Source: Lactiplantibacillus fabifermentans DSM 21115 (lineage in GTDB: Bacteria > Bacillota > Bacilli > Lactobacillales > Lactobacillaceae). Taken from it: a stretch of 34,398 bases of DNA. Below the pieces are notes generated by a model. It was not told where the DNA came from, ran no database searches, and saw nothing but the letters and a program-made list of their open reading frames with translations. A program made the position numbers and the translations under genes. This document shows, one piece after another, positions 7,305-15,909 of this stretch. The stretch is taken from positions 5,605 through 40,002 of the forward strand of contig NZ_AYGX02000079.1 of assembly GCF_000498955.2 (NCBI RefSeq), read 5' to 3'. Within the stretch, counting starts at the first letter, position 1. Each line of letters opens with the position of its first letter.

Positions 7305-8381
7305 TTAGACTCCTAAGCCGATTAACGGCAAAATGAATTTCAAAATTGCACCCGTCATCAAACCACTGAAAGGATCGGCGATGGCGGTCACGACTAACGT
7401 AATGCCAGCAATCATGCTGGCAGAACCGTGCATAGCGGTGGCGGCGTTTTCCGGAAAGATAACGACCGCGCCTAAAATAAATAAGAAACCGGCGATGGAA
7501 CTGCTGGGAACAAAGCGCCCAATTTTCGGTAACCAGCCCATGAATAAAATAATCGCCATGATGACCATCATGATGATGCCAGCGATGACCGGTTCGGGGG
7601 CGCTAGCGGTCGCGGAAATAATGGTTTCGACCGGCGCGCCACCGAGCAAACTAGTGCCAAAATCAGCCAAGGCTTGCGTGCTAGTCAATAGGTTTAAGTT
7701 GACCGGATTAGGCTTGAGTCCTGTCATTTGGCCAGTAATTAACCCATAGGAAATATTGGCACCAATGTTCAAGCACGCTAAACTCAGGGCGCCTCGTAAG
7801 ACGGTTAAATTGAACTGAGGTTTGATGAATTGAAATTTGCGGGCAGTCACATGGTCGGGTAGGGCTTGTTGATAGTGTTCAACGAAAACGGCATACAAAC
7901 TCGTTCCGATAACGGACAACGCAATCGTCCATACTAAATCCTTGGTGACCAGGTAAGTCACGACGGCCAGGGCAATTGACAGCCAACCGCAGCGCCGACT
8001 TTCTTTGGTCATTTGTAACGCCAACTTGGCCAACATGATGCCGACCCCAGCCATCATGCCACCCATAATTTGATCACCTAAGATGGCTACAATTTTAGAT
8101 AACGACCCCGTTAGGCCAATTGCTAACATGATGACCGCCCCGAAACAAATGATTGACGACCGTTCACGCAAGTTCCGTCCTAAGTGCCCCGTTAACGCTA
8201 AGGATTCAGCTTGAAAGGAAATCGGGGCGACGGACCCAGTGAAGCCGTTGACGATTGCGGCTAAGCCAAATGAAAATGTCGTCGGAAAGACGGCGAAACC
8301 TAAACCCATGGCCATGATCCCTTGAGGAATCCCGTTCAAAACGACCCCAATGGCGGCCAGAAAATCTGCTAACCAATGCAC
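7305..8381 (-). CDS. NCS2-family purine permease
   Basis: 358 residues, about 10-12 hydrophobic segments, integral membrane. The TM1 region and the later MTGLKPNPVN and GGAPVETIISATAS stretches fit the NCS2 (xanthine/uracil/hypoxanthine) permeases; at 358 residues it is shorter than most members (about 430-480). GTG start with GGAG 9 nt upstream. First gene of an operon with the phosphoribosyltransferase. A PurR-like dyad lies about 90-120 bp upstream. Proton-coupled purine uptake is the likely role; substrate not resolved. Confidence 0.85.
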   Translation of the reverse strand: MHWLADFLAAIGVVLNGIPQGIMAMGLGFAVFPTTFSFGLAAIVNGFTGSVAPISFQAESLALTGHLGRNLRERSSIICFGAVIMLAIGLTGSLSKIVAILGDQIMGGMMAGVGIMLAKLALQMTKESRRCGWLSIALAVVTYLVTKDLVWTIALSVIGTSLYAVFVEHYQQALPDHVTARKFQFIKPQFNLTVLRGALSLACLNIGANISYGLITGQMTGLKPNPVNLNLLTSTQALADFGTSLLGGAPVETIISATASAPEPVIAGIIMMVIMAIILFMGWLPKIGRFVPSSSIAGFLFILGAVVIFPENAATAMHGSASMIAGITLVVTAIADPFSGLMTGAILKFILPLIGLGV

Positions 8382-8471
8382 AATTAATCACTCCAACATT
8401 CGTAATAAATATAATATAACGCTATAAGAAAAATGATTAAAGACTAATTTTGCTTAAAACGCGAATAAATC

Positions 8472-8501
8472 AATACACGAATTATAAATAGTTCGTATAT
8501 T
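8472..8501 (-). promoter_or_regulatory. PurBox-like inverted repeat (PurR operator candidate)
   Basis: Two AATAYACGAAY half-sites face each other across 8 bp. They resemble the PurBox (consensus AWWWCCGAACWWT), which PurR proteins of Gram-positive bacteria bind as inverted pairs. The position before a purine permease/PRTase operon fits. Confidence 0.55.
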
Positions 8502-8527
8502 AATTGGCGGTGCCAGTCAAGTCAACG

Positions 8528-8559
8528 AAAAAAGCCACCTTGCATTTTGCAAGATGGCT
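8528..8559 (-). terminator. Intrinsic terminator of the ybaK operon
   Basis: Minus strand: AGCCATCTTGC pairs with GCAAGGTGGCT (one G-U) over a 5-nt loop, followed by six T. Confidence 0.9.
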
Positions 8560-8579
8560 CGTCTGTTAAATAGCCTAAC

Positions 8580-9365
8580 TTAGGCACGGTTGGATAAGAA
8601 GCTGGTCAATAACATCACGACGAACGACACAATCACCGAATAACATAAGATGATACCAATCGTGAGTCCGAATGATTCGATGTAATGAAAGTACGTGGTG
8701 GCGTGTTGATCAAGTAACGTGAATAGGGTGGTGAAGACGACAATCAAGATGGTCGCCGTCGTTAAGCCTAGCGAACTGTTTTGATAATCAGCGGGACTTA
8801 AGTCGAAGCCCCCAATCACGATAATAATCGTCAAGATTAGTAGCAATAATAATTGCCACCAGCTGCCAAAGCTACTCGTCATATCGTGCCAACTAGTCGT
8901 CCATTGGAGATTAGTTGGGGATGCGGCTAAAGCTAAAATTCCTTTAGCCAAACCAGGAGCAAAGAGCGCATCGAGGCCTAGCAAGGCGGCTGTACACCCA
9001 AAAATGGGCGCGACCCCGATGAATAGATTACCAACGCGTTGATAAAAACTATGTTGATTCCAAGTATGATTCACGTAGCCGAGGGCCAGATCATCATTCT
9101 CATCGGTGTCGGGATGCAAGTGGGGGCGTTTCAATAAGCGCACCGATTGAATGCCGTGCCGAAAAATAATGGCGACAATCAAGTGACTCAGTTCGTGAAT
9201 CACGATGCCTAAGCAGCCCCAATAAACTTGACTGTTGATACCAAAACGATTCACGAGATTGGCTTTGGTCCGCCGATTAATCATGGTCAGTAGCCAAGCA
9301 AATAAAGCTGGGATTCCCAGTAGTGAGAATAACACCAGCAAGTTATTCCATAACAATTGTTTCAA
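8580..9365 (-). CDS. Membrane protein with HExxH motif (putative M50-like metalloprotease)
   Basis: 261 residues, about six hydrophobic segments. HELSH at residues 57-61 lies inside a hydrophobic helix (GIVIHELSHLIVAIIF), as in the M50/site-2 protease class, where it binds zinc. A second conserved-looking stretch, GYVNHTWNQHSFYQRVGNLFIGVAPIFG (about 100-128), follows. I do not see a clear NPDG-type third ligand motif; Asp in GGFDLSPADY (about 190) is one candidate. TTG start with GGAG 7 nt upstream inside the end of ybaK, so the genes are translationally coupled. Could be an uncharacterised intramembrane protease or a non-proteolytic relative. Confidence 0.75.
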   Translation of the reverse strand: MKQLLWNNLLVLFSLLGIPALFAWLLTMINRRTKANLVNRFGINSQVYWGCLGIVIHELSHLIVAIIFRHGIQSVRLLKRPHLHPDTDENDDLALGYVNHTWNQHSFYQRVGNLFIGVAPIFGCTAALLGLDALFAPGLAKGILALAASPTNLQWTTSWHDMTSSFGSWWQLLLLLILTIIIVIGGFDLSPADYQNSSLGLTTATILIVVFTTLFTLLDQHATTYFHYIESFGLTIGIILCYSVIVSFVVMLLTSFLSNRA

Positions 9366-9369
9366 GCGA

Positions 9370-9876
9370 TCACTCCGTTATTTCGCCGAAGGTCCCATGG
9401 ACGAGTTTCCGCAAGTCGTTCGCATCAATTTCGATTGAGCGACCAATCTTACCGGATGAAACTAAAATCTGTCCTTGTTGTTTGGCGCTATCATTTATAA
9501 AAATCGGGAATTTCTTCGTTTCCCAGATACCAACGGGGGTGTTCGCACCATGTTGGTAGCCGGTCGTGCGTTCCAAATCTTTCAATGGAATCATGCCGAC
9601 TTTTTTGTTGCCAGATAATTTAGCAAGTTTTTTGTAACTCAAGTGTTCATCTAATGGTAACACACCAACGAGCGGACCGGTCTTATTCCCGATTAATGCT
9701 AAGGTTTTATAAATATGATGTTCGTCGACGCCTAAGTGATCGACTTGTAATTGTTCGACGTCGCCTTCCGTTTCGGTGGGAAACTCATATTGTTGATAGC
9801 TAATGTTAGCTTTATCTAAAATCTTTTCGACGAGCGTTTTGCCTAAGCCGTCTTTCTTTTTACTCTTTTTTGACAT
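9370..9876 (-). CDS. ybaK: YbaK/EbsC-family aminoacyl-tRNA deacylase
   Basis: 168 residues, cytosolic. Members hydrolyse Cys-tRNA(Pro) mis-charged by prolyl-tRNA synthetase; EbsC is the Enterococcus homologue. The conserved HIYKTLAL block has the key Lys at 57, and the later GYQHGANTPVGIW and ILVSSGKIGRSIEI stretches are typical. The N-terminal KKSKKKDG tail is a basic extension. GAGGATG lies 7 nt before the ATG. It is the first gene of a two-gene unit with the HExxH membrane protein. Confidence 0.93.
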   Translation of the reverse strand: MSKKSKKKDGLGKTLVEKILDKANISYQQYEFPTETEGDVEQLQVDHLGVDEHHIYKTLALIGNKTGPLVGVLPLDEHLSYKKLAKLSGNKKVGMIPLKDLERTTGYQHGANTPVGIWETKKFPIFINDSAKQQGQILVSSGKIGRSIEIDANDLRKLVHGTFGEITE

Positions 9877-9909
9877 GTTAATTCATCCTCACAATTATAA
9901 ATGTACGAC

Positions 9910-9930
9910 CCAATTTAAAAATTGGAACGG
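9910..9930. promoter_or_regulatory. Operator candidate for the GntR regulator
   Basis: A near-perfect palindrome, CCAATTT(AA)AAATTGG, overlaps ATTGGAACGG (9921-9930). The reverse complement of that decamer occurs exactly in the phosphoketolase upstream dyad (10811-10820). The site lies between the divergent ybaK and gntR genes. A second palindrome, AATGTGTCACATT, lies at 9934-9946. Confidence 0.55.
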
Positions 9931-9957
9931 TGTAATGTGTCACATTGACTAAAATTC

Positions 9958-9966
9958 TGCTATACT
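9958..9966 (+). promoter_or_regulatory. Extended -10 promoter of gntR
   Basis: TGC-TATACT, with no good -35; the AATGTGTCACATT palindrome occupies the -35 area. The ATG follows 33 bp later. Confidence 0.5.
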
Positions 9967-9999
9967 CAAGGTATTAACTTAAGTAAAGGAGGGATCGCC

Positions 10000-10725
10000 A
10001 TGGCAGATTTAGTTTATCAACAAGTGATCACCGACCTCAAAAAACGGATTATGGCCAATGAGTTTGTCGATAAAAAATTACCAGACGAACGTAGTCTGAG
10101 CGAACAGTATCAAGTTAGCCGTTCTTCGGTCAAACGGGCGCTCAATGTGTTAGCGAACCAAGGCTTAATTTTTAAAAAGCGGGGCTCCGGCACCTTCATT
10201 AATCCATTATATCTTAAAAATCAATCTTCATTTAAATACGAAGGAACCAACTTGGGGATTACGGATAGTTTGAATACCGAAGGCGCTAAGCCTAGTATTC
10301 AATTATTAGACTTTCAAGTCATTCCTGCAAGTCAAGAGTTGCAACAAGACTTGTTTTTATCCCCAGATGAGTTTGTTTATGAAATAAAGCGGTTACGTTT
10401 GTTGGATGAGCAACCATTTATGATTGAAACGGGTTATATTCCAATCAAGCTCGTGCCGGAATTGAATCGACAAATTGTGAGTGGCTCGATTTTTAATTAT
10501 GTCCAAGATACGTTGCATGCCGCGGTCACCAAATCATTCTTATCGATTTCAGCCGCGCCATCGACCGCGACAGATCAAAAATTATTAGCACTTTCAGCCA
10601 ATGAACCAGTAGGACTGATGAGTGGGATATTCTTTTTAGATGATGGGACGCCATTTGAAGTGTCAAACATGCGCTTACACTATAAATATATGAAATATAC
10701 GACATTTGTTTCGACAAATGGGTAA
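10000..10725 (+). CDS. GntR-family regulator, HutC/UTRA type
   Basis: 241 residues. The N-terminal winged helix-turn-helix (about 5-72) carries ERSLSEQYQVSRSSVKRALNVLANQGLIFKKRGSGTFI, the standard GntR signature. A UTRA effector domain follows (about 90-235). Such proteins bind sugar phosphates or related metabolites. GGAGGG lies 6 nt before the ATG. It sits just upstream of phosphoketolase in the same direction, separated by a terminator; a shared ATTGGAACGG half-site precedes both. It is the likely local regulator of phosphoketolase; the effector (perhaps a pentose or phosphoketolase-pathway intermediate) is inference. Confidence 0.92.
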   Translation: MADLVYQQVITDLKKRIMANEFVDKKLPDERSLSEQYQVSRSSVKRALNVLANQGLIFKKRGSGTFINPLYLKNQSSFKYEGTNLGITDSLNTEGAKPSIQLLDFQVIPASQELQQDLFLSPDEFVYEIKRLRLLDEQPFMIETGYIPIKLVPELNRQIVSGSIFNYVQDTLHAAVTKSFLSISAAPSTATDQKLLALSANEPVGLMSGIFFLDDGTPFEVSNMRLHYKYMKYTTFVSTNG

Positions 10726-10741
10726 AAAGTTTTCCTAGACT

Positions 10742-10777
10742 AAAACGGCGACGAGCGTAGGGCTCACGCCGTTTTTT
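10742..10777 (+). terminator. Intrinsic terminator after gntR
   Basis: ACGGCG..GAGC pairs with GCTC..CGCCGT over a short loop, followed by six T. Confidence 0.85.
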
Positions 10778-10804
10778 AAAACCGTAAAATCAATAAATTT
10801 TAAA

Positions 10805-10820
10805 ATTGGACCGTTCCAAT
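10805..10820. promoter_or_regulatory. Dyad upstream of phosphoketolase, GntR operator candidate
   Basis: ATTGGACCGTTCCAAT is an imperfect palindrome. It lies just upstream of the -35, so activation is as possible as repression. It shares a decamer with the gntR upstream site. Confidence 0.6.
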
Positions 10821-10831
10821 TAACAAAAAGG

Positions 10832-10859
10832 TTGATTTTTTGAAATTACCTGTTAATAT
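10832..10859 (+). promoter_or_regulatory. Promoter of phosphoketolase
   Basis: TTGATT, 16-bp spacer, TAATAT; predicted start near 10866, leader about 64 nt. Confidence 0.6.
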
Positions 10860-10864
10860 AGAAC

Positions 10865-10879
10865 TTGTAAACGATGTCA
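10865..10879 (+). promoter_or_regulatory. Catabolite-responsive element (cre) of phosphoketolase
   Basis: TTGTAAACGATGTCA matches the cre consensus WTGNAANCGNWNNCW at every position. It covers the predicted transcription start, where CcpA would block initiation. Glucose repression through CcpA has been described for L. pentosus xpkA, which fits. Confidence 0.8.
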
Positions 10880-10929
10880 GTAACAACAGACAAACAATCA
10901 TTAATCGAAAATTAAGGAGTGTTTAAACA

Positions 10930-13296
10930 ATGGCAACAGATTACTCATCACCCGAATACTTAAATGAAGTTGACAAGTATTGGCGGGCCGCTAACTATTT
11001 ATCAGTTGGTCAATTATATTTAAAAGACAATCCATTATTACAAACGCCATTAAAGGCGAGCGACGTTAAGGTTCATCCAATCGGCCACTGGGGCACGATT
11101 GCAGGTCAAAACTTTATTTACGCCCATTTAAACCGGGTTATCAACAAGTACAACTTGAAGATGTTCTATGTTGAAGGTCCTGGTCATGGTGGCCAAGTGA
11201 TGGTTTCTAACTCATACTTAGATGGAACTTACAGTGACATCTATCCAGAAATCACCCAAGACAAAGCTGGGATGCAAAAATTGTTCAAACAATTCTCATT
11301 CCCAGGTGGCGTGGCGTCTCATGCTGCTCCTGAAACTCCAGGTTCAATCCACGAAGGTGGCGAACTTGGTTACTCAATTTCACATGGTACCGGTGCTATC
11401 TTGGATAACCCTGATGAAATTGCTGCCGTGGTCGTTGGTGATGGGGAATCCGAAACCGGTCCATTAGCAACTTCATGGCAATCAACGAAGTTCATCAACC
11501 CAATCAATGACGGGGCCGTTTTACCAATCTTAAACTTAAATGGTTTCAAGATTTCTAACCCAACCATCTTTGGTCGGACTTCAGATGAAAAGATCAAGCA
11601 ATACTTTGAAAGCATGAATTGGGAACCAATCTTCGTTGAAGGTGACGATCCTGAAAAGGTTCACCCAGCTTTAGCTAAAGCTATGGATGAAGCCGTTGAA
11701 AAGATTCAAGCGATTCAAAAGAATGCTCGTGAAAACAACGATCCTAGCTTACCAATGTGGCCAATGATCGTCTTCCGCGCACCTAAGGGCTGGACTGGTC
11801 CTAAGTCATGGGATGGCGACAAGATTGAAGGGTCATTCCGCGCTCATCAAATTCCAATTCCAGTTGACCAAACGGATATGGAACATGCTGACGCCTTAGT
11901 TGATTGGTTACAATCATATAAGCCTGAAGAACTCTTTAACGATGACGGGACGTTGAAAGATGATATCAAAGCTATCATCCCAACTGGTCAAAGCCGGATG
12001 GCCGCTAACCCAATCACTAATGGTGGGGTTGATCCAAAGGCCTTGAACTTACCTAACTTCCGGGACTACGCCGTTGATACGACGAACCGTGGCGCCGATG
12101 TTAAGCAAGACATGATTGTTTGGTCAGACTACTTGCGTGACGTTATCAAGAAGAACCCTGACAACTTCCGTTTGTTCGGACCTGATGAAACGATGTCAAA
12201 CCGTCTTTATGGTATTTTTGAAGCGACTAACCGTCAATGGTTGGAAGATGTTCATCCAGACAGTGACCAATTTGAAGCACCAGCTGGTCGGGTATTGGAT
12301 GCGCAATTATCCGAACACCAAGCTGAAGGTTGGTTAGAAGGTTACGTCTTAACTGGTCGGCATGGGTTATTTGCAAGTTACGAAGCGTTCTTACGCGTCG
12401 TGGACTCAATGTTAACGCAACACTTCAAGTGGTTACGGAAAGCCAACGAACTCGATTGGCGTAAAAAGTACCCTTCATTGAACATTATTGCGGCTTCGAC
12501 GGTTTTCCAACAAGACCATAACGGTTACACCCACCAAGATCCTGGTGCGTTGACTCATTTGGCTGAAAAGAAACCAGAATACATCCGCGAATACTTGCCA
12601 GCTGATGCCAATAGTTTATTAGCAGTCGGTGACGTTATTTTCCGGAGCCAAGAAAAGATTAACTATGTAGTTACTTCAAAGCACCCACGTCAACAATGGT
12701 TCAGCATTGAAGAAGCTAAGCAATTAGTTGATAATGGCTTAGGTATCGTTGACTGGGCAAGTACTGACCAAGGTAGCGAACCTGATATCGTCTTTGCTGC
12801 CGCTGGGACCGAACCAACTTTGGAAACTTTAGCAGCTATCCAATTGTTGCATGAAAACTTCCCAGACATGAAGATTCGCTTCGTCAACGTGGTTGATATC
12901 TTGAAGTTACGCAGTCCTAAGAAGGACCCTCGTGGCTTATCAGATGAAGAATTCGACCATTACTTCACGAAGAACAAACCAGTGGTCTTTGCTTTCCATG
13001 GTTATGAAGATATGATTCGTGACATCTTCTTTGATCGTCACAACCACAACTTACACGTTCATGGTTACCGTGAAAACGGTGATATTACGACACCATTCGA
13101 TGTTCGGGTCATGAACCAAATGGATCGCTTCGACTTAGCTAAGACGGCGATTGCTGCTCAACCAGCTATGGAAGATACCGGCGCATCATTCGTTCAAGAC
13201 ATGGATAACATGTTAGCTAAACACAATGCTTACATTCGTGATGCCGGGACCGACTTGCCAGAAGTTAACGACTGGCAATGGAAAGGCTTGAAATAA
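10930..13296 (+). CDS. xpk: Xylulose-5-phosphate/fructose-6-phosphate phosphoketolase
   Basis: 788 residues, the usual family length. A thiamin-diphosphate enzyme of the cytosol that cleaves xylulose 5-phosphate with phosphate to acetyl phosphate and glyceraldehyde 3-phosphate, the key step of pentose fermentation in lactobacilli. Seen here: [18 protein letters not shown] (about 50-67), [31 protein letters not shown], and the ThDP-binding GDGESETGP followed after about 25 residues by NLNG. AAGGAG precedes the ATG. It has its own promoter, a cre and a GntR-type dyad. Its codon use is noticeably more biased than the neighbours (GAA, AAC, CCA, TTA/TTG), as expected for a strongly expressed gene. 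Whether it also uses fructose 6-phosphate cannot be told. Confidence 0.98.
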   Translation: MATDYSSPEYLNEVDKYWRAANYLSVGQLYLKDNPLLQTPLKASDVKVHPIGHWGTIAGQNFIYAHLNRVINKYNLKMFYVEGPGHGGQVMVSNSYLDGTYSDIYPEITQDKAGMQKLFKQFSFPGGVASHAAPETPGSIHEGGELGYSISHGTGAILDNPDEIAAVVVGDGESETGPLATSWQSTKFINPINDGAVLPILNLNGFKISNPTIFGRTSDEKIKQYFESMNWEPIFVEGDDPEKVHPALAKAMDEAVEKIQAIQKNARENNDPSLPMWPMIVFRAPKGWTGPKSWDGDKIEGSFRAHQIPIPVDQTDMEHADALVDWLQSYKPEELFNDDGTLKDDIKAIIPTGQSRMAANPITNGGVDPKALNLPNFRDYAVDTTNRGADVKQDMIVWSDYLRDVIKKNPDNFRLFGPDETMSNRLYGIFEATNRQWLEDVHPDSDQFEAPAGRVLDAQLSEHQAEGWLEGYVLTGRHGLFASYEAFLRVVDSMLTQHFKWLRKANELDWRKKYPSLNIIAASTVFQQDHNGYTHQDPGALTHLAEKKPEYIREYLPADANSLLAVGDVIFRSQEKINYVVTSKHPRQQWFSIEEAKQLVDNGLGIVDWASTDQGSEPDIVFAAAGTEPTLETLAAIQLLHENFPDMKIRFVNVVDILKLRSPKKDPRGLSDEEFDHYFTKNKPVVFAFHGYEDMIRDIFFDRHNHNLHVHGYRENGDITTPFDVRVMNQMDRFDLAKTAIAAQPAMEDTGASFVQDMDNMLAKHNAYIRDAGTDLPEVNDWQWKGLK

Positions 13297-13327
13297 GCTA
13301 GTGTAACAAATTAAATTAGTAATAATA

Positions 13328-13377
13328 AAAACGGTAATGATTATGGGCGTGTGCCCCCGTAACCATTACCGTTTTTT
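13328..13377 (+). terminator. Intrinsic terminator after phosphoketolase
   Basis: AAAACGGTAATG pairs with CATTACCGTTTT, with an inner GGGC/GCCC, followed by a T-run. Confidence 0.92.
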
Positions 13378-13462
13378 GTTGATTTGATACGTTTAGAAAA
13401 CTGCCGGCCGTCATCTAATTAGAACGTCGCTAAGCATATTTTAACCTTATTTTAATTAATTC

Positions 13463-13471
13463 TGCTATAAT
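13463..13471 (+). promoter_or_regulatory. Extended -10 promoter of the glycosyltransferase gene
   Basis: TGC-TATAAT with no convincing -35. It is 46 bp before the ATG at 13518. Confidence 0.6.
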
Positions 13472-13517
13472 AACGCATCTGCTGTTGTCGGTTCGGCTAC
13501 GAAAGGACGTGTTGGCA

Positions 13518-14660
13518 ATGAAAGTGATGTTAGTTGTTGAAAACTTGGTGATGGATGGCGTCAAACGGGCGACGACCGTGCTCGGTAATGCGTTGAGTAC
13601 GCAAGCGGCGGTCACCTTTTATGCTTTGGCCCAACCACCGGTATTTTTTAAGTTGCAAGCACCGTTAATCGTGGCGCCCCGGCCAGCTGATGCGACGATT
13701 AATAACTTTTTTGGGACCCGGCCGTTAGAAAAATATGCTATTCAGATAACTGATTTGATTGCCACACTACGAAACCAAAAGACGGATACCGTCATCTTGC
13801 CCGGTGGCTTATTGACCAGCTTTGCCCCGGCCATCAAGGCGGCGTTACCCAACTTAAACGTCATTGCTTGGATGCACAATAATGTGAACACTTACTTGAA
13901 CCAATATTATGTCGGTATGCAGACGGAATTCAAATTAGGGTTAATGGCAGCTGATACGGTGGTCGTGTTGACGGATTACGATTGGGAAGGGTATTCCAGA
14001 TTTAATCCGCATACGGTTAAGATTTATAATCCGTTGACCTTGCGACCGGCTGAACAGCCTGCCGATTTACGACAACATACACTCGCCTTTACCGGGCGGA
14101 TTGATTTACAACATAAAGGGGTCGATTACTTGGTTGCACTTGCTCGCGAATTACCGAGTGACTGGCGTTTAGCGATTGCCGGGAGTGGTAAGCCCCATGA
14201 TATGGCCACGTTCCACCGCTTAGTGGATGAATTAGGCGTTCAAGACCGGATCATCTATCGGGGGGCCTTACAGGATGTCGCCTTGCAGCAACATTATCGG
14301 CAAGCTTCGATTTTTGTCATGGCGTCACGGTGGGAAGGGATGCCACTAGTCATCGGTGAAGCGATGGCCATGGGCTTGCCGGTGGTCTCAATGTGGAATA
14401 CGGGTTCCGCCGAATATTTACAAGATTCGCAGTACGGCGTTTTAACGCCGGCTCAAGATATTTGGGGCTTGTGGCGTGGACTTTGGCCATTGCTAGCACA
14501 CATTAAACAACGTGAGTATTATGCCCAACAAGCCTTGTTGCGTAGTCAGGATTTCACGTTGGCTCGCATCGTTCACCAGTGGTGGGGGTTATTGACACAG
14601 CAGTACTTACCGCAAGTCATTATTCAGTCTACGAATGATGATGCTGATTTGATTGGTTGA
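13518..14660 (+). CDS. GT4-family glycosyltransferase
   Basis: 380 residues, a GT-B fold retaining transferase with no membrane segment. The C-terminal half has the family marks FTGRIDLQHKGVDYLVALA, IYRGALQD and EGMPLVIGEAMAMGLPVV, the last holding the E-x7-E pair. The N-terminal half (MKVMLVVENLVMDGVKRA) resembles enzymes that glucosylate teichoic acid or make glycolipids; the acceptor cannot be told. I use ATG 13518, with AAGGA 10 nt upstream, rather than an in-frame ATG 33 bp earlier. The last 32 bp overlap the convergent small membrane gene. Confidence 0.88.
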   Translation: MKVMLVVENLVMDGVKRATTVLGNALSTQAAVTFYALAQPPVFFKLQAPLIVAPRPADATINNFFGTRPLEKYAIQITDLIATLRNQKTDTVILPGGLLTSFAPAIKAALPNLNVIAWMHNNVNTYLNQYYVGMQTEFKLGLMAADTVVVLTDYDWEGYSRFNPHTVKIYNPLTLRPAEQPADLRQHTLAFTGRIDLQHKGVDYLVALARELPSDWRLAIAGSGKPHDMATFHRLVDELGVQDRIIYRGALQDVALQQHYRQASIFVMASRWEGMPLVIGEAMAMGLPVVSMWNTGSAEYLQDSQYGVLTPAQDIWGLWRGLWPLLAHIKQREYYAQQALLRSQDFTLARIVHQWWGLLTQQYLPQVIIQSTNDDADLIG

Positions 14661-14832
14661 GGGCCTGATGCCGTAACCAGAGGGGCTTGCTGAAAAGGAT
14701 AGCACCCAGAAATAAACCTACAATACCGATGAGTGAGGCCCAGATCGACCCGCGACTATCTTGAAAATTGAAGTAACCCGCCACGATGATAAATAAGCCT
14801 AACCAAAAATCATTATTTTTATAAAAAGGCAT
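14629..14832 (-). CDS. Small two-TM membrane protein
   Basis: 67 residues with two hydrophobic segments (FWLGLFIIVAGYF and ASLIGIVGLFLGAILF) and a His-rich C-terminus (QSNQHHHS). I recognise no family. The ATG at 14832 has AAGGAG 9 nt upstream, which is strong evidence that it is translated; the longer open frame to 14892 has no such site. Its 3' end overlaps the glycosyltransferase coding end by 32 bp, tail to tail, so neither gene has a terminator before the other. Confidence 0.75.
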   Translation of the reverse strand: MPFYKNNDFWLGLFIIVAGYFNFQDSRGSIWASLIGIVGLFLGAILFSKPLWLRHQALNQSNQHHHS

Positions 14833-14912
14833 GATTGCCAACTCCTTTTTGCCGGTAGCATACGACCAACGTGCTGGGAATGCGACTGACAAGTTTTCTT
14901 TGGTTAATAACT

Positions 14913-14955
14913 AAACCAGCCTTTTGAAATCGAAATTTCAAAAGGCTGGTTTTTT
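14913..14955. terminator. Strong bidirectional terminator
   Basis: AAACCAGCCTTTTGAAAT pairs with its complement over a 4-nt loop; the T-run is stronger on the + strand. It ends the pseudouridine synthase transcript (-) and any + readthrough. Confidence 0.9.
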
Positions 14956-14963
14956 GGTGATGT

Positions 14964-15854
14964 TTAGTTGGGTTCAACGTCAAAAACTGCTGGCAACGGG
15001 GCATTAACCGTGACGAAGTCGTCACTGAAAGGTAATTGTAACAATAATTGAATAGCATGTAAGAATAAGCGGGAGTTGCCACTAGCCAGTGAGTCATACA
15101 GTGGGTCGCCGATGATGGGATGGCCATTAGCGGCTAAATGCACCCGCAATTGATGGGTGCGCCCGGTTTGTAAGTCCAGTTTTACCAAGGTATGCTGACT
15201 ACCAGTTTTGATAACTTGATAGTCAGTGACCGCACTTTGGGCGTCCGGCGTATCAATCCAGCGCTTGCGTTTATCGGTGGGGTGATGCCCAATCGGATTA
15301 GTGAATTGGCCACTCGGTTGGTCAAAGTGGCCACGAACCCACGCGTAATACGTGCGATGAATCGATTTGTCACTAATTAGGCGGTCCAAAATAGGAACTA
15401 CAATCGGATTTAAGGCGACTAACATCGCCCCTGACGTCATTTGGTCTAATCGGTGTACCATGTAAGGCGCTTGATGTTCCGGCGCTAAATAGGCCGCTAA
15501 ATGGTTTAATACCGAACCGACTTCTCCGGGTTGATTCGGATGAGCCTTTTCACCAGCGGGCTTGTTGACGACGATTAAATCTGGCGTTTGATATAAGATT
15601 TGGACGGTCGCTGCACTATCTGGCAAGTAGTTAGAAGTAGGCGTCCGAAAGTCACTTTCAATAAAAGTCAGCGTTAACTGATCATTTTCATGAACGACGG
15701 TTGCAACCGAGGCCGGTAAGTCGTTGACCAAAATTCGATGACCTTGCCGCAACTGGCCCTGAATTCGTTTGGGAATCAGCCAATGTTTCAAACAGTCCCG
15801 GACCGTCCAATTATTTAAGTTTGCTGGAATCACGAGTTGTTTGGTCCAGGTCAT
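14964..15854 (-). CDS. RluA/RluD-family pseudouridine synthase
   Basis: 296 residues, cytosolic. It isomerises uridines in rRNA or tRNA. An S4-like N-terminal part (about 15-60, RIQGQLRQGHRILVNDLPAS) precedes the catalytic domain, which has the RluA motif HRLDQMTSG with nucleophile D137 and the later GRTHQLRVHLAANGHPIIGDPLY. AAAGGAG lies 7 nt before the ATG. Lactobacilli carry several paralogues (RluD, YjbO, YhcT-like) and I cannot say which uridine this one modifies. Single gene between terminators. Confidence 0.93.
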   Translation of the reverse strand: MTWTKQLVIPANLNNWTVRDCLKHWLIPKRIQGQLRQGHRILVNDLPASVATVVHENDQLTLTFIESDFRTPTSNYLPDSAATVQILYQTPDLIVVNKPAGEKAHPNQPGEVGSVLNHLAAYLAPEHQAPYMVHRLDQMTSGAMLVALNPIVVPILDRLISDKSIHRTYYAWVRGHFDQPSGQFTNPIGHHPTDKRKRWIDTPDAQSAVTDYQVIKTGSQHTLVKLDLQTGRTHQLRVHLAANGHPIIGDPLYDSLASGNSRLFLHAIQLLLQLPFSDDFVTVNAPLPAVFDVEPN

Positions 15855-15871
15855 AAAAATACTCCTTTAAC

Positions 15872-15900
15872 TAAAAAAATAGTGCGGTTAACCGCACCAT
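15872..15900 (-). terminator. Intrinsic terminator of the usp gene
   Basis: GTGCGGTTAACCGCAC is a perfect 16-bp palindrome, followed on the minus strand by a T-run. Confidence 0.85.
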
Positions 15901-15909
15901 TTAAAGCTA

